Positions 1 through 5,151 of a stretch of 5,151 nucleotides of DNA are shown here, in pieces. Below the pieces are notes generated by a model, which saw nothing but the letters and a program-made list of their open reading frames with translations, made no database searches and was not told where the DNA came from. The stretch spans positions 1 to 5,151 of the forward strand of contig JAGRHE010000194.1 of assembly GCA_020445165.1 (NCBI GenBank), written 5' to 3'. Origin of the DNA: Gammaproteobacteria bacterium (lineage in GTDB: Bacteria > Pseudomonadota > Gammaproteobacteria > Chromatiales > Sedimenticolaceae). The position numbers and the translations under genes are program-made. Every line of letters starts with the position of its first letter. The stretch's first letter is position 1.

Positions 1-1801
1 TGCTGCGCCGGAAAATGCCGACGTACGGGTGCTGATCGATATATCGGGCAGTATGCGGCAGAACGATCCCGACAACCTGCGCAGGCCGGCTCTGCGCATG
101 CTGGCCGGGCTCATGCAGCCCGGTACACGGGCCGGCGTGTGGACGTTCGCCCGCTGGGTGAACAATCTGGTGCCGGTCGCGGATGTCGACGCGGCCTGGA
201 AGAAACGCACCCAGTCGCTGTCGGAGCAGATCTCTTCGCCGGGACAGTTCACCAACATCGAGGACGTGCTCGAGCGTGCCTCGCGTGACTGGGAGGGCGC
301 GCCGGCCACCCATGCGCGCCATCTCGTGCTGTTGACCGATGGGATGGTGGACGTATCCAAGAATCCCGACGACAACGCGCAATCGCGCGCGCGCATCCTC
401 GACACCTTGTTGCCGCGGCTCAAGCAGGCGGAAGTGAAGATCCACACCATCGCCCTGTCAGAGCGCGCCGATCATGCTCTGATGCAACGTCTGGCTGGCG
501 AAACCGGTGGCTGGTATCAGCAGGTCGAGAGTGCAGACCAGCTGCAACGCGCGTTTCTCAAGATGTTCGAAACCGTCGGCAAGCCGGACGCGATCCCGTT
601 GCAGGACAACCGCTTTGTCGTCGATGGCAGCATCAACGAAGCCACGGTACTGGTGTTCAGCAAGCCGGGTGCTCCAGCGGTCGTGCTGCGTTCACCGGCC
701 GGCGATGAATACACCGACAGTGACCTGACTGCCGGCGTCGCCTGGTCGCGTGATCAGGGTTACGACCTGATCACGATTGCAGCCCCGCAGAAGGGTGAAT
801 GGAACCTGCAGGCCGACGTCGATCCCGACAACCGGGTCATGATCGTCACCGATCTCAAGCTGCAGACATCGGAGATTCCGACCCACCTGGCGGTCGGTGA
901 ACAGGCCCACATCGAGGCTTATCTCAACAACCGTGGCCAGCTGGTCGACCGTCAGGCCTTCCTGCGCCTGCTGGAAGTGCGGGCCGATGCGATCACTGCG
1001 GATGGCAGCGATCCACAGCCGCTCAACGACGCCGGCGAGGATGGTGACGCGACCGCCAGGGATGGTCGCTACAGCATGCAGTTCGACGAGTCGAGGCCAC
1101 ATGCGAACCTCGAACTGCTGGTCTCGGTCGACAGCCCGACCTTCATGCGTGAGAAGCGCTTCCGCCTGGCGATCCACGAGGTTGCCGAAGCGGCGGTGGA
1201 GACAGTCGAGTCCGGGCTGCGCTTCACATTGCAGACCAATGTTGCCGTGCTGCAGGACGGTGCCGAGGTGAGTGCGTGGCAGGAGGATGCGGCAGGGCAA
1301 CGGCTGCAGCTCACGTTGACCGGAGATGGAAAAGGCGCCTGGGCAGGCGACCTGTCTGATCCGCAGGCGGCTGTGTATGCCGAGGTTACCGGTACCAGTC
1401 GGCTTGGCAACCTGCTGAACCGGCGTATCGGTCCGATCATGCCGCCGGGTGTGCCCGCTCCGGTGGCACAACCCGAGCCGGAACCGGCGCCAGCGGTTGC
1501 CGAGGTTGTCGAGTCTCCGCCGGTGGTGGAAATGCCGGTACCCGAACCTGCGGTGGAGCCGGAATCTGTGGCCGACCCAGAACCTGCGGCCGAGCAGGAG
1601 CCGGAGACGGAAAGCTGGGTGATGCCGGCCATCGTCTTCGGTGGCTTCAACCTGTTGCTGATGATTGGTGGTGGAGTCTGGTGGTGGCTGCGTCGTCGAC
1701 GTGCTGCACCTGATGATGACCTCGACCTTGATGCGCTGATCGACGATGGCGATGAAGCGGCCGCCGACCCAGCAGCCGGGGTGCAGGAGGATGCCGCATG
1801 A
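1..1801 (+). CDS. Membrane-anchored von Willebrand factor A domain protein, 5' end outside the window
   Basis: The reading frame is open from base 2 to a TGA at 1799-1801. The GTG at 29 is not a credible start, because it falls inside the first VWA strand and the upstream codons read AAPENADVR in frame; the true start and any signal peptide lie off the left edge. Residues are counted from that GTG. A VWA domain covers about 1-185 with a complete metal-binding MIDAS site: DISGS (4-8), Thr75 in FTNI and Asp104 in LLTDG. Beta-rich segments follow to about 465, with an Asp/Gly loop at 334-348 (D-x-G-x-D-G-D, then DGRY) that looks calcium-binding. Next come a Pro/Glu-rich linker (about 470-528), one membrane span (about 531-554), RRRR (555-558) and an acidic tail. 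This predicts the VWA part in the periplasm and the tail in the cytoplasm. The N-terminal half resembles the gammaproteobacterial TIGR03503 VWA family as I remember it. The function is unknown; binding a protein partner through a metal ion is typical of VWA domains. Confidence 0.88.
   Translation, partial: AAPENADVRVLIDISGSMRQNDPDNLRRPALRMLAGLMQPGTRAGVWTFARWVNNLVPVADVDAAWKKRTQSLSEQISSPGQFTNIEDVLERASRDWEGAPATHARHLVLLTDGMVDVSKNPDDNAQSRARILDTLLPRLKQAEVKIHTIALSERADHALMQRLAGETGGWYQQVESADQLQRAFLKMFETVGKPDAIPLQDNRFVVDGSINEATVLVFSKPGAPAVVLRSPAGDEYTDSDLTAGVAWSRDQGYDLITIAAPQKGEWNLQADVDPDNRVMIVTDLKLQTSEIPTHLAVGEQAHIEAYLNNRGQLVDRQAFLRLLEVRADAITADGSDPQPLNDAGEDGDATARDGRYSMQFDESRPHANLELLVSVDSPTFMREKRFRLAIHEVAEAAVETVESGLRFTLQTNVAVLQDGAEVSAWQEDAAGQRLQLTLTGDGKGAWAGDLSDPQAAVYAEVTGTSRLGNLLNRRIGPIMPPGVPAPVAQPEPEPAPAVAEVVESPPVVEMPVPEPAVEPESVADPEPAAEQEPETESWVMPAIVFGGFNLLLMIGGGVWWWLRRRRAAPDDDLDLDALIDDGDEAAADPAAGVQEDAA
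1785..1790 (+). promoter_or_regulatory. Ribosome binding site of the acidic coiled-coil membrane protein gene
   Basis: AGGAGG, a full Shine-Dalgarno core, ends 7 bases before the ATG at 1798. It lies inside the last codons of the VWA gene. It supports the ATG at 1798, whose first bases overlap the upstream stop as ATGA, over the later in-frame ATGs at 1807, 1810, 1816 and 1819. Confidence 0.8.
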
Positions 1802-2943
1802 GCAGCATGATGTGGATGATGGTCGCCGGTCTGGGGGCCGAGCTGCTGTTGCTGCTGCTGGTCGTTCTGACGGTGTCCTTTTTTCGTAACCGTGCGCAGC
1901 ACCGACGTGATCAGCAGGCGGCGAAGGCGCTGGTCGCCCGGGTTAAGAAATCCAAACCCGAACGCGAGCAGGCAATCGCCGAGTTTCTCGAACAGGGCAT
2001 GGGCCTGTCCGGTGACCAGCTGGCCCAGGCCAAGGTGGCCATGCTGCGTGCCGAGTTGTCGTTGTTGCAGCGTTTCGCCGGCGTTTATCGTCAGCGCGAG
2101 GCCAGCTTGGCCGCACGCTTCGACGATGAACTGGTGGCCGCACTTGCGCCATACCATGATCTGAAAGGCAGTGCAGCGGGCAGTGATCGGGCAACGGAGG
2201 CGGTCGACGAGCAGGAACTCGAACGCCTGCGTGCCGACAACAAGCGGTTATCCGAAGAGTTGAGCATCACGATGGAGACAATGAGTCGAATGCTCAACGA
2301 GTACTCGACGATGTTTGCCGGCAACAGTGTCGACGATGCCGCTCCCATCGCGGTCGCCACCGGCGCCGCCGCAGTCGTCGCGGAGGACAGCAAAGACGAG
2401 GTTCACCCGGACGATGATGAGGCGGATATCGCGCTGGCGGATTCCGCGGAAGACGCGGATTCGCAAGTGGACATCGAGGTCGAGGTGCCAGAGCAGCTGG
2501 AATCGGTGGAGGCAGACGCCGGTGCGCCGGATCAGCCTGAAGAGCACGGTGAGCTCGAGGTGATGTCAGCCGAGCCTGATGAAGCCGAAGAGGCAAGTGC
2601 ATCGCTCGACGAACCGGTGGATGACGAGATCGCCGAGATCATGCGCGCGGCGCAGGCGCAGGAGGCGCAGGCAAAGGGGCCGGTCGATGACGAGGGCGGA
2701 CAATCGGATATCACCGCAGACAGCGCGTTCGAGGAAGGGCCATCAGAGGTATTGGAATTCGACGAGGTCGAGATTGCGGGATCGGATCTGGACGCGGCCG
2801 ACGTCGACGACCTGTTCGACAGTGCCGATCCGGACCTGATCTCGGACAACGATGATGTCGATGACATTTTCGCCCAGGTTGCCGGGGAGGTCGGTGAAGG
2901 GAGTGACGAGGCAGCGCCTTCCAAGACCGGCTCGGCGGGTTAG
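1798..2943 (+). CDS. Single-pass membrane protein with coiled coil and long acidic C-terminal region, function unknown
   Basis: A 381-residue protein that I do not recognise. A Leu-rich membrane span (about 8-29) is followed by a basic stretch (R30 to K53), so the rest should be cytoplasmic. Residues 40-120 are mixed and probably helical. Residues about 132-172 form a likely coiled coil (ELERLRADNKRLSEEL and onward). From about 195 to the end the chain is low in complexity and very acidic: by hand count about 66 Asp/Glu against 4 Lys/Arg in 187 residues, so probably disordered. Within it a short motif repeats: DVDDLF at 335-340 and DVDDIF at 353-358, with a weaker VDDEIAEIM at 274-282. The ATGA overlap with the VWA gene and the strong ribosome site indicate one operon with coupled translation, and so probably a shared role at the membrane. 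The layout (N-terminal span, coiled coil, acidic tail) suggests a scaffold or adaptor, but that is inference. It is followed by a terminator. Confidence 0.85.
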   Translation: MSSMMWMMVAGLGAELLLLLLVVLTVSFFRNRAQHRRDQQAAKALVARVKKSKPEREQAIAEFLEQGMGLSGDQLAQAKVAMLRAELSLLQRFAGVYRQREASLAARFDDELVAALAPYHDLKGSAAGSDRATEAVDEQELERLRADNKRLSEELSITMETMSRMLNEYSTMFAGNSVDDAAPIAVATGAAAVVAEDSKDEVHPDDDEADIALADSAEDADSQVDIEVEVPEQLESVEADAGAPDQPEEHGELEVMSAEPDEAEEASASLDEPVDDEIAEIMRAAQAQEAQAKGPVDDEGGQSDITADSAFEEGPSEVLEFDEVEIAGSDLDAADVDDLFDSADPDLISDNDDVDDIFAQVAGEVGEGSDEAAPSKTGSAG

Positions 2944-3000
2944 CCTGGTGCAGGAGCGATGCCGAACTCGGTGTGACGGGCTGTCGCGCCTCACGCAAAC

Positions 3001-3037
3001 AAAAAAAACCCGGCATCAAGCCGGGCTTTTTAGTTTT
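3001..3037. terminator. Bidirectional intrinsic terminator between convergent operons
   Basis: CCCGGC (3009-3014) pairs with GCCGGG (3020-3025) around the 5-base loop ATCAA. On the plus strand the stem is followed by C, five T, AG and four T. On the minus strand it is followed by eight T (complement of 3001-3008) and then GTTT. The hairpin can therefore end the transcript of the acidic membrane protein gene (stop at 2943) and, on the other strand, the sox transcript (soxA stop at 3051). The flanking A and T tracts could also pair and lengthen the stem. The rest of the gap, 2944-3000 and 3038-3050, shows no gene. Confidence 0.9.
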
Positions 3038-3050
3038 ACACGCCTGGGCG

Positions 3051-3899
3051 TTACTTGCGTGCTGACGGACCGTTGTACTCGATTCCGTTGCTCATATGAG
3101 TCAGGAAATACTCGAGGTTGCGGTATTCCGTACTCTGCGGCTTGAGTTTCTTTGCACGGACCTGCTCGTTACAGCCACCGAAACGGCGATGCAGCGTGCC
3201 CAGCTCGCCCCACTTGGCGCGGTATACCGGCCAGCCGCTTGCATGGCCCATGGCCGGGCTCAGCAACTCGCTGCGGATGTTCATGCCGGCGCTTTCGAAA
3301 TGGCAGTGGGCGCAGGAGAAATTGAGCTGGCCGCGACGTGCGAAATAGAACGTCTTGCCATCGTTGTATGCCTTGAGCGCGTCCGGATCACTGGGGATGT
3401 CGACATTGATCTGCTGGCCACGTGACGCATATGCCATGTAGGCAGCGATGTCGGCGATCTTGCCCTTGTTGTAACCCAGCGCCTTCTCGCCGTTGCCCTC
3501 GAGGCACTCGTTGATGGCCAGTTCCATGGTCACGACCATTTTGCGATCGGCATCCCAGCGCGGATAGTTCTGGCGCTGTGCGGGATCATCACCGAAGCAG
3601 GAGCCAAAGGTCTTGCCGTTCGCAAAAGGCGTGTTCCACATGGTTTCGCCGGCTTCGATCATCGGTTCGTACGGAGGGAACTCCTCGATCGCCAGCCAGT
3701 TGTCGCGGGCATCCTTGTCCAGCGCGTAGGCGCCGTTTCCGAATTCATTCATCGGAATGCCCGGGAAACGCTTCTGGAAGTATTCGCGGTAGACCTTGAG
3801 GTCTTCGGCCGGCGAGGACTCGCTGGCCTTCTTGTCTGCCATGACGACCGAAGTGCTCAGGACACATACGGCAGCCAGGGTCAGGAATTTGATTTTCAT
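3051..3899 (-). CDS. soxA: SoxA, c-type cytochrome subunit of the SoxAX thiosulfate-oxidizing complex (single-heme type)
   Basis: SoxA joins SoxX in the periplasmic SoxAX cytochrome, which oxidatively attaches thiosulfate to the carrier cysteine of SoxY. The product has 282 residues, a usual length. A Sec signal peptide (KIK, then a hydrophobic core) should be cut after VMA at residue 21. The C-terminal domain has one heme site, CAHCH (196-200), and the active-site cysteine Cys243 in HRRFGGCNEQVRA, which in studied SoxA is a heme ligand carried as a persulfide; Arg239, four residues earlier, matches the conserved active-site arginine. The N-terminal domain has no CxxCH. It keeps Cys101 (FGSCF) and Cys132 (NECLEG), the pair that forms a disulfide in single-heme SoxA proteins such as that of Starkeya novella. 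It is the last gene of the soxXYZA run, 71 bases after soxZ, and the bidirectional terminator follows its stop. Confidence 0.97.
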   Translation of the reverse strand: MKIKFLTLAAVCVLSTSVVMADKKASESSPAEDLKVYREYFQKRFPGIPMNEFGNGAYALDKDARDNWLAIEEFPPYEPMIEAGETMWNTPFANGKTFGSCFGDDPAQRQNYPRWDADRKMVVTMELAINECLEGNGEKALGYNKGKIADIAAYMAYASRGQQINVDIPSDPDALKAYNDGKTFYFARRGQLNFSCAHCHFESAGMNIRSELLSPAMGHASGWPVYRAKWGELGTLHRRFGGCNEQVRAKKLKPQSTEYRNLEYFLTHMSNGIEYNGPSARK

Positions 3900-3908
3900 A
3901 GATATTAT

Positions 3909-3913
3909 CTCCT
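3909..3913 (-). promoter_or_regulatory. Ribosome binding site of soxA
   Basis: Read on the minus strand the sequence is GGGAGGAGATAATATCT followed by ATG. The AGGAG core lies 9 bases before the start at 3899. It sits directly after the 3' arm of a small hairpin (3915-3930), so folding upstream could affect ribosome access. Confidence 0.7.
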
Positions 3914-3914
3914 C

Positions 3915-3952
3915 CCGGTGGGTGCACCGGCCCTGGCCCCGTTGCCGGGGCC
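3915..3952 (-). other. Two tandem perfect hairpins in the soxZ-soxA gap
   Basis: The first hairpin in the sox mRNA is GGCCCCG / CGGGGCC (3946-3952 with 3935-3941), a 7-base-pair stem closed by a GCAA loop of the stable GNRA type. The second is CCGGTG / CACCGG (3925-3930 with 3915-3920), 6 pairs with loop CACC, ending one base before the GAGGAG of the soxA ribosome site. Neither has a T tract after it, so they are not ordinary terminators. They might protect or mark the mRNA for processing, or tune soxA translation; this is inferred from structure only. Confidence 0.55.
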
Positions 3953-3970
3953 CTGACCTGGTATCTCGAC

Positions 3971-4285
3971 TCAGCTGATTTTGTCGGTCTGCGAGTCGCT
4001 GTTGCCCTGGTTATCTTTCCAGGTGATGGTCACGTCGTCACCCTTGGCACCCCCTTTGAAGTCGAACGACAGGTAGGGGTTTTTCGAAATGCCGCCGCTC
4101 CAGTAAGCGGTCATGACATTCTTGCCGCCGGATTCCGCAGTCACTTCGCTGATGAAGTGAGCAGGGATCATCTTGCCGGTCTTGCTGTCTTTGCGCAGGC
4201 CGGTTTCCATCGGGTGGGTCATCAGGCACTTGACCTGGGTTGTGTCGCCTTTGAGTTTGGCGCGGATCTTGATGCTCTTGGACAT
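3971..4285 (-). CDS. soxZ: SoxZ, partner subunit of the SoxYZ sulfur carrier
   Basis: SoxZ binds SoxY to form the periplasmic SoxYZ carrier, which holds sulfur intermediates during thiosulfate oxidation. The product has 104 residues, normal for the family, and is a single small beta-sandwich domain. The family signature is clear: basic N-terminus IKIRAKLK, then THPMETGLRKD (23-33), IPAHFI (40-45), the KNPYLSFDF stretch (68-76) and an ITWKDNQG end. There is no signal peptide, as expected, since SoxZ is thought to be exported bound to SoxY through the Tat signal of SoxY. One cysteine, Cys20, lies just before the HPMETG motif. The start ATG at 4285 is preceded by a modest GAGG (4296-4299) 10 bases upstream. 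The gap to soxY is 53 bases. Confidence 0.97.
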   Translation of the reverse strand: MSKSIKIRAKLKGDTTQVKCLMTHPMETGLRKDSKTGKMIPAHFISEVTAESGGKNVMTAYWSGGISKNPYLSFDFKGGAKGDDVTITWKDNQGNSDSQTDKIS

Positions 4286-4338
4286 TGATCGGTTACCTCG
4301 AAATCTTGCTGGGTTGCGCGGGTTGCTTCAAAGCGGGA

Positions 4339-4815
4339 TCAACCGCCGCAACCGCCGATGGTGACTTTGACGCTCTTGCGTGCGGAGTGCAGCTTGCCGC
4401 CAGCCTTCACGACTGCAATCACGTCACTGGTCTTGCCCATCTTGATGCGGGTGGAGACATCCGGCAGTGCGCCTGCGCCGAGCATGAACTCAGCCACCAG
4501 CGGGGTGCCGTTGCCTTCGGCGAGAAGGGCGATCGACTCGACGCCGCTCATGTCGGTCGAAACCGAAACCGGCACGACCGCGCCGTTTTCAGCGATGTCC
4601 GGCGCCTTGATCTTGATGGCATCCGAAGCGGTGTTGGCCGCGGTGCCCATCGAGGAGGCCAGGGCGTCGTCGACGCTCTTGGCGGCGAAGGCTTTTTCAT
4701 TCCAGGCTGCCACAACGGCTTGCGGGGTCAGCAGACCGGCGCCGACGGCGACACCGACGGTCCCGGCGGCCAGGGAGCCTTTCAGAAAGACTCGGCGTTT
4801 GGTATTCGTGGTCAT
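4339..4815 (-). CDS. soxY: SoxY, sulfur-carrier subunit with C-terminal GGCGG arm
   Basis: SoxY carries the sulfur intermediates of thiosulfate oxidation covalently on a cysteine in a flexible C-terminal arm. That arm is present: the protein ends in GGCGG, with Cys156 as the carrier residue. The N-terminus is a Tat signal, KRRVFLKGS (6-14), then a hydrophobic stretch and a likely cleavage site near AVVAA (33-37), so the protein crosses the membrane folded. The mature domain (about 38-150) has the expected SoxY pattern, including PVSVS and the AEF-LGAGALPDVSTRIKMG region. I choose the ATG at 4815 (158 residues): the ribosome site AGGAG is 7 bases from it, while an in-frame TTG at 4818 would be only 4 bases away. 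It is the second gene of the run, 43 bases after soxX and 53 before soxZ. Confidence 0.97.
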   Translation of the reverse strand: MTTNTKRRVFLKGSLAAGTVGVAVGAGLLTPQAVVAAWNEKAFAAKSVDDALASSMGTAANTASDAIKIKAPDIAENGAVVPVSVSTDMSGVESIALLAEGNGTPLVAEFMLGAGALPDVSTRIKMGKTSDVIAVVKAGGKLHSARKSVKVTIGGCGG

Positions 4816-4822
4816 CAATATT

Positions 4823-4827
4823 CTCCT
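4823..4827 (-). promoter_or_regulatory. Ribosome binding site of soxY, deciding the start codon
   Basis: On the minus strand the order is AGGAG, ATAT, then TTG and ATG in frame. The spacing is 7 bases to the ATG at 4815 and 4 bases to the TTG at 4818, so the ATG is the better start. An extension to the TTG adds one residue only. Confidence 0.7.
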
Positions 4828-4858
4828 AGCTGATGAATGATGAACGAGAGGTTCGGGA

Positions 4859-5151
4859 TCAGAGTGTGTACAGGTAGTCGACGATGGCGTCGATCTCTGC
4901 CGGGCTCAGGGCTTTGTGCTTGCCGAACGGCGGCATGCGCGTGCCCGGATTGGCAACCGACGGATCCCAGATCTGGGCCTGCAACACGTCACGGTCGGGG
5001 AAGCGCGCTTTCATGGCAATCAGGGGTGGCCCGATGTTACCCGGGCTCGCGCCGTCACCCATCATGTGGCAAGCGAGGCAGTTACCTTTCTGGCGGTCGT
5101 ATGCGACTTCCTTCCCCATCTTGATCGTCGCTTCGTCGGCAGCACTGGCCA
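4859..5151 (-). CDS. soxX: SoxX, single-heme cytochrome c subunit of SoxAX, 5' end outside the window
   Basis: SoxX is the small cytochrome c subunit that takes electrons from SoxA as thiosulfate is bound to SoxY. The 3' end is complete (TGA at 4859-4861); the frame stays open to the right edge. The methionine at 5119 is internal: in-frame codons before it read ASAADEATIK, which matches the end of a signal peptide with cleavage after ASA and the start of the mature protein. The mature chain is therefore nearly complete here. Counted from Met 5119, the heme site is CLACH (14-18), followed by PGNIGPPL and by Met62 in RMPPFGKH, the expected axial heme ligand. The C-terminus LSPAEIDAIVDYLYTL is a typical SoxX final helix. 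It is the first sox gene seen in the transcript; the promoter and any gene before it are outside the window. Confidence 0.96.
   Translation of the reverse strand, partial: ASAADEATIKMGKEVAYDRQKGNCLACHMMGDGASPGNIGPPLIAMKARFPDRDVLQAQIWDPSVANPGTRMPPFGKHKALSPAEIDAIVDYLYTL

Noticed and set aside
29..31. GTG as the start of the VWA gene
   Set aside because: The frame is open upstream with VWA-like sequence, and starting here would remove part of the first strand before the DISGS motif and any signal peptide.
692..1471. Minus-strand open frame (259 codons) opposite the VWA gene
   Set aside because: It has no recognisable domain, lies fully inside a gene with clear VWA features, and has no own ribosome site that I can see.
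1843..1860. CTG/TTG triplet run
   Set aside because: It simply encodes six leucines of the membrane span; TTG interrupts the run and there is no sign of a variable repeat.
1069..2157. Long minus-strand open frame (362 codons) across the junction of the two plus-strand genes
   Set aside because: Its translation is Ser/Thr/Gly-rich low complexity mirrored from the Pro/Glu linker and acidic tail, it spans two well-supported genes, and it shows no domain. It is a by-product of GC-rich codon use.
3096..3425. Plus-strand open frame opposite the 3' half of soxA
   Set aside because: It is a shadow of soxA, which has its heme site and active-site cysteine in this stretch.
3864..3899. Cysteine at residue 12 in the SoxA signal peptide as a possible lipoprotein site
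   Set aside because: The residue before it is Val rather than Gly, Ala or Ser, so it does not fit a lipobox; a normal signal-peptidase site (VMA at 19-21) follows.
4311..4326. Direct repeat GGGTTGC twice, 9 bases apart, in the soxY-soxZ gap
   Set aside because: Seven bases repeated once in GC-rich sequence is expected by chance, and it matches no regulator site known to me.
4285..4840. Plus-strand open frames (182 and 160 codons) opposite soxY
   Set aside because: Both lie over soxY, whose Tat signal and GGCGG end are unambiguous; the translations have no recognisable features.

Overview
The window comes from a GC-rich bacterial chromosome, most likely a sulfur-oxidizing gammaproteobacterium. 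Two things point there. The minus strand carries a sox (thiosulfate-oxidation) gene run in the order soxX-soxY-soxZ-soxA, an order I associate with gammaproteobacterial sulfur oxidizers and their symbiotic relatives. The plus strand carries a von Willebrand factor A (VWA) protein whose N-terminal part looks like a gammaproteobacterial family of uncharacterised VWA proteins (TIGR03503-like, from memory). The assignment is inference; no phylogenetic marker is present.

Layout. Positions 1-2943, plus strand: a two-gene unit. A membrane-anchored VWA protein, cut at its 5' end by the window edge, overlaps by 4 bases with a gene for a single-pass membrane protein that has a coiled coil and a very acidic C-terminal half. 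Positions 2944-3050: a short gap holding a strong hairpin with A and T tracts on its two sides, which can stop transcription from both directions. Positions 3051-5151, minus strand: soxA, soxZ, soxY and soxX, transcribed from right to left with gaps of 43 to 71 bases. The soxX start and any promoter lie beyond the right edge.

How the genes work together. SoxX and SoxA form the periplasmic c-type cytochrome SoxAX, which oxidatively links thiosulfate to the carrier cysteine of SoxY. SoxZ is the partner of SoxY. SoxB (hydrolysis of the sulfonate group) and SoxCD (oxidation of the bound sulfane) are not in the window. The terminator right after soxA means none of them follows in the same transcript, so soxB must be elsewhere or upstream of soxX. 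All the key residues are present in the four sox products.

The VWA pair has no known function. By the positive-inside rule, both proteins would place acidic tails in the cytoplasm, and these tails share a short Asp/Leu motif. This is the least explained part of the window. Nothing here amounts to a clearly new system: there are no mobile elements, CRISPR arrays, tRNA or rRNA genes.
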